Origin: a bacterium
GTDB taxonomy: Bacteria; Tectomicrobia; Entotheonellia; Entotheonellales; Entotheonellaceae
NCBI GenBank assembly: GCA_027294925.1
Contig: JAPULM010000386.1
Span: 1-5,484 of the forward strand
DNA length: 5,484 nt
Direction: 5' to 3'
The position numbers were made by a program, and so were the translations under genes. Within the stretch, counting starts at the first letter, position 1, and every line of letters starts with the position of its first letter. The notes beneath the pieces are model-generated. The model saw only the letters and a program-made list of their open reading frames with translations, was not told the origin of the DNA and made no database searches. This document shows, piece after piece, positions 4,708 to 5,484 of this stretch.

Positions 4708-5484
4708 ATGACAAGCACGCAATATTACTACTTCACCGAACAGCCGTATACGGGGTACGATGCGGCCCTACAAGATGAACATCCAGCGCTGCGTTTGACG
4801 TTCCCGAACAGTAACTACGACCCGGAACTCGCCAGTGATCTCTATAGCCGCTACCACGACGAGTATCAGATTGCCGACGAGGTGGGTTTTGATGGGATTA
4901 TGATCAACGAGCACCACACCGCCCCCTTCTGTATGCAGGCGTCGATCAATATCACCGGGACGGTACTGGCAAAGATCACCAAGAATGCTAAGATCATGAT
5001 GTTGGGCAACCCTCTGCCGATAATCGACAACCCCTTACGGCTGGCAGAAGAACTGGCCATGATCGACTGCATCTCCCGCGGACGGTTAATCTCCGGCTTC
5101 GTGCGCGGTGGTGGCGTTGAGAGTCTGGCCAACAACGTCAACCCGGCGTACAATCGCGAGCGCTTCGAAGAGGCTCACGACCTTATTGTGGCCGCCTGGA
5201 CACGTCCCGGCCCGTTTCGCTGGGAAGGCAAGCATTTCCAGTATCGTGTGGTGAACCCCTGGGCCTTGCCCCTGCAGAAGCCGTACCCGCCAATCGTGGT
5301 GCCCGGCACTGCCAGCCCGGAGACGGTGATCTGGGCCGCCCAACACCGCTATCCGTATATCGTACTCGGCTCGTTTCTCGAACAGACACAAGAACTGATC
5401 CAGATTTACCGCGAGACAGCGCAGGAAGAAGGCTACGAAATGGGACCGGAGCACATCGGCTATCTCATCCGGTGCTTTGTCACC
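4708..5484 (+). CDS. Luciferase-like (LLM) flavin-dependent monooxygenase, 3' end outside window
   Basis: An open frame of 259 codons runs off the right edge; LLM proteins are usually about 330-400 residues, so the C-terminal third is missing. ATG 4708 follows AAGGAG (4696-4701) by six bases. The frame begins MTSTQYYYFTEQPY and shows family marks: 'LYSRYHDEYQIADEVGFDG' (45-63), NEHH (67-70) at the end of a TIM-barrel strand, 'ILGNP'-like MMLGNP (97-102), 'RLAEELAMIDCISRGRL.SGFVRG' (111-134), 'NRERFEEAHDLIVAAW' (149-164) and 'F.WEGKHFQYR' (170-180). Family members are TIM-barrel oxidoreductases that use reduced FMN or F420 with O2 to oxidise aldehydes, ketones, terpenes, sulfonates or polyketides. 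Which flavin is used, and whether a reductase partner lies downstream, cannot be seen here. It follows the hydrolase-fold gene by 44 bases and is probably cotranscribed with it. Confidence 0.92.
   Translation, partial: MTSTQYYYFTEQPYTGYDAALQDEHPALRLTFPNSNYDPELASDLYSRYHDEYQIADEVGFDGIMINEHHTAPFCMQASINITGTVLAKITKNAKIMMLGNPLPIIDNPLRLAEELAMIDCISRGRLISGFVRGGGVESLANNVNPAYNRERFEEAHDLIVAAWTRPGPFRWEGKHFQYRVVNPWALPLQKPYPPIVVPGTASPETVIWAAQHRYPYIVLGSFLEQTQELIQIYRETAQEEGYEMGPEHIGYLIRCFVT

Overview
The window reads as part of a catabolic or secondary-metabolic gene cluster from a moderately GC-rich bacterium. Gene density, Shine-Dalgarno (SD) sites of the AGGAG/AAGGAG type and sigma70-like promoter matches fit a bacterial chromosome. 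Nothing in 5.5 kb fixes the phylum. The enzyme mix (short-chain dehydrogenase, thiamine-diphosphate C-C lyase, alpha/beta hydrolase, luciferase-like monooxygenase, MaoC-like hot-dog protein) is common in Proteobacteria, Actinobacteria and uncultured soil or marine lineages. No rRNA, tRNA, CRISPR array or mobile element was seen.

Layout: a MaoC-like hot-dog protein (43-522) is on the minus strand. A 470-base control region (523-992) separates it from four plus-strand genes. These are an SDR oxidoreductase (993-1745), a full-length ThDP enzyme of the 2-hydroxyacyl-CoA lyase / oxalyl-CoA decarboxylase type (1920-3614), an alpha/beta-hydrolase-fold protein (3872-4663) and a luciferase-like flavin-dependent oxidoreductase (4708 to the right edge, 3' end missing). 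Gaps of 174 and 257 bases follow the SDR and the ThDP genes. Only the last two genes are tightly spaced (44 bases), so they are the clearest transcriptional pair.

Working model (inference): the SDR and ThDP enzyme interconvert and cleave or form a 2-hydroxyacyl- or 2-oxo-acyl compound. The monooxygenase oxidises an organic substrate, the hydrolase-fold protein handles an ester or C-C bond or binds a ligand, and the MaoC-like protein acts on an acyl-CoA-like intermediate. The substrate cannot be read from the sequence.

The most notable points are these. The alpha/beta hydrolase has Gly where the nucleophilic Ser belongs (GLGVG instead of GxSxG). The MaoC-like protein lacks the usual DxNPxHxD dehydratase motif. 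The same 14-base operator-like motif, TGAC-N6-GTCA, occurs in the control region upstream of the SDR and in that upstream of the hydrolase, suggesting one regulator for both blocks. A GC-rich hairpin with 15-base arms follows the ThDP gene and has no U-tract.
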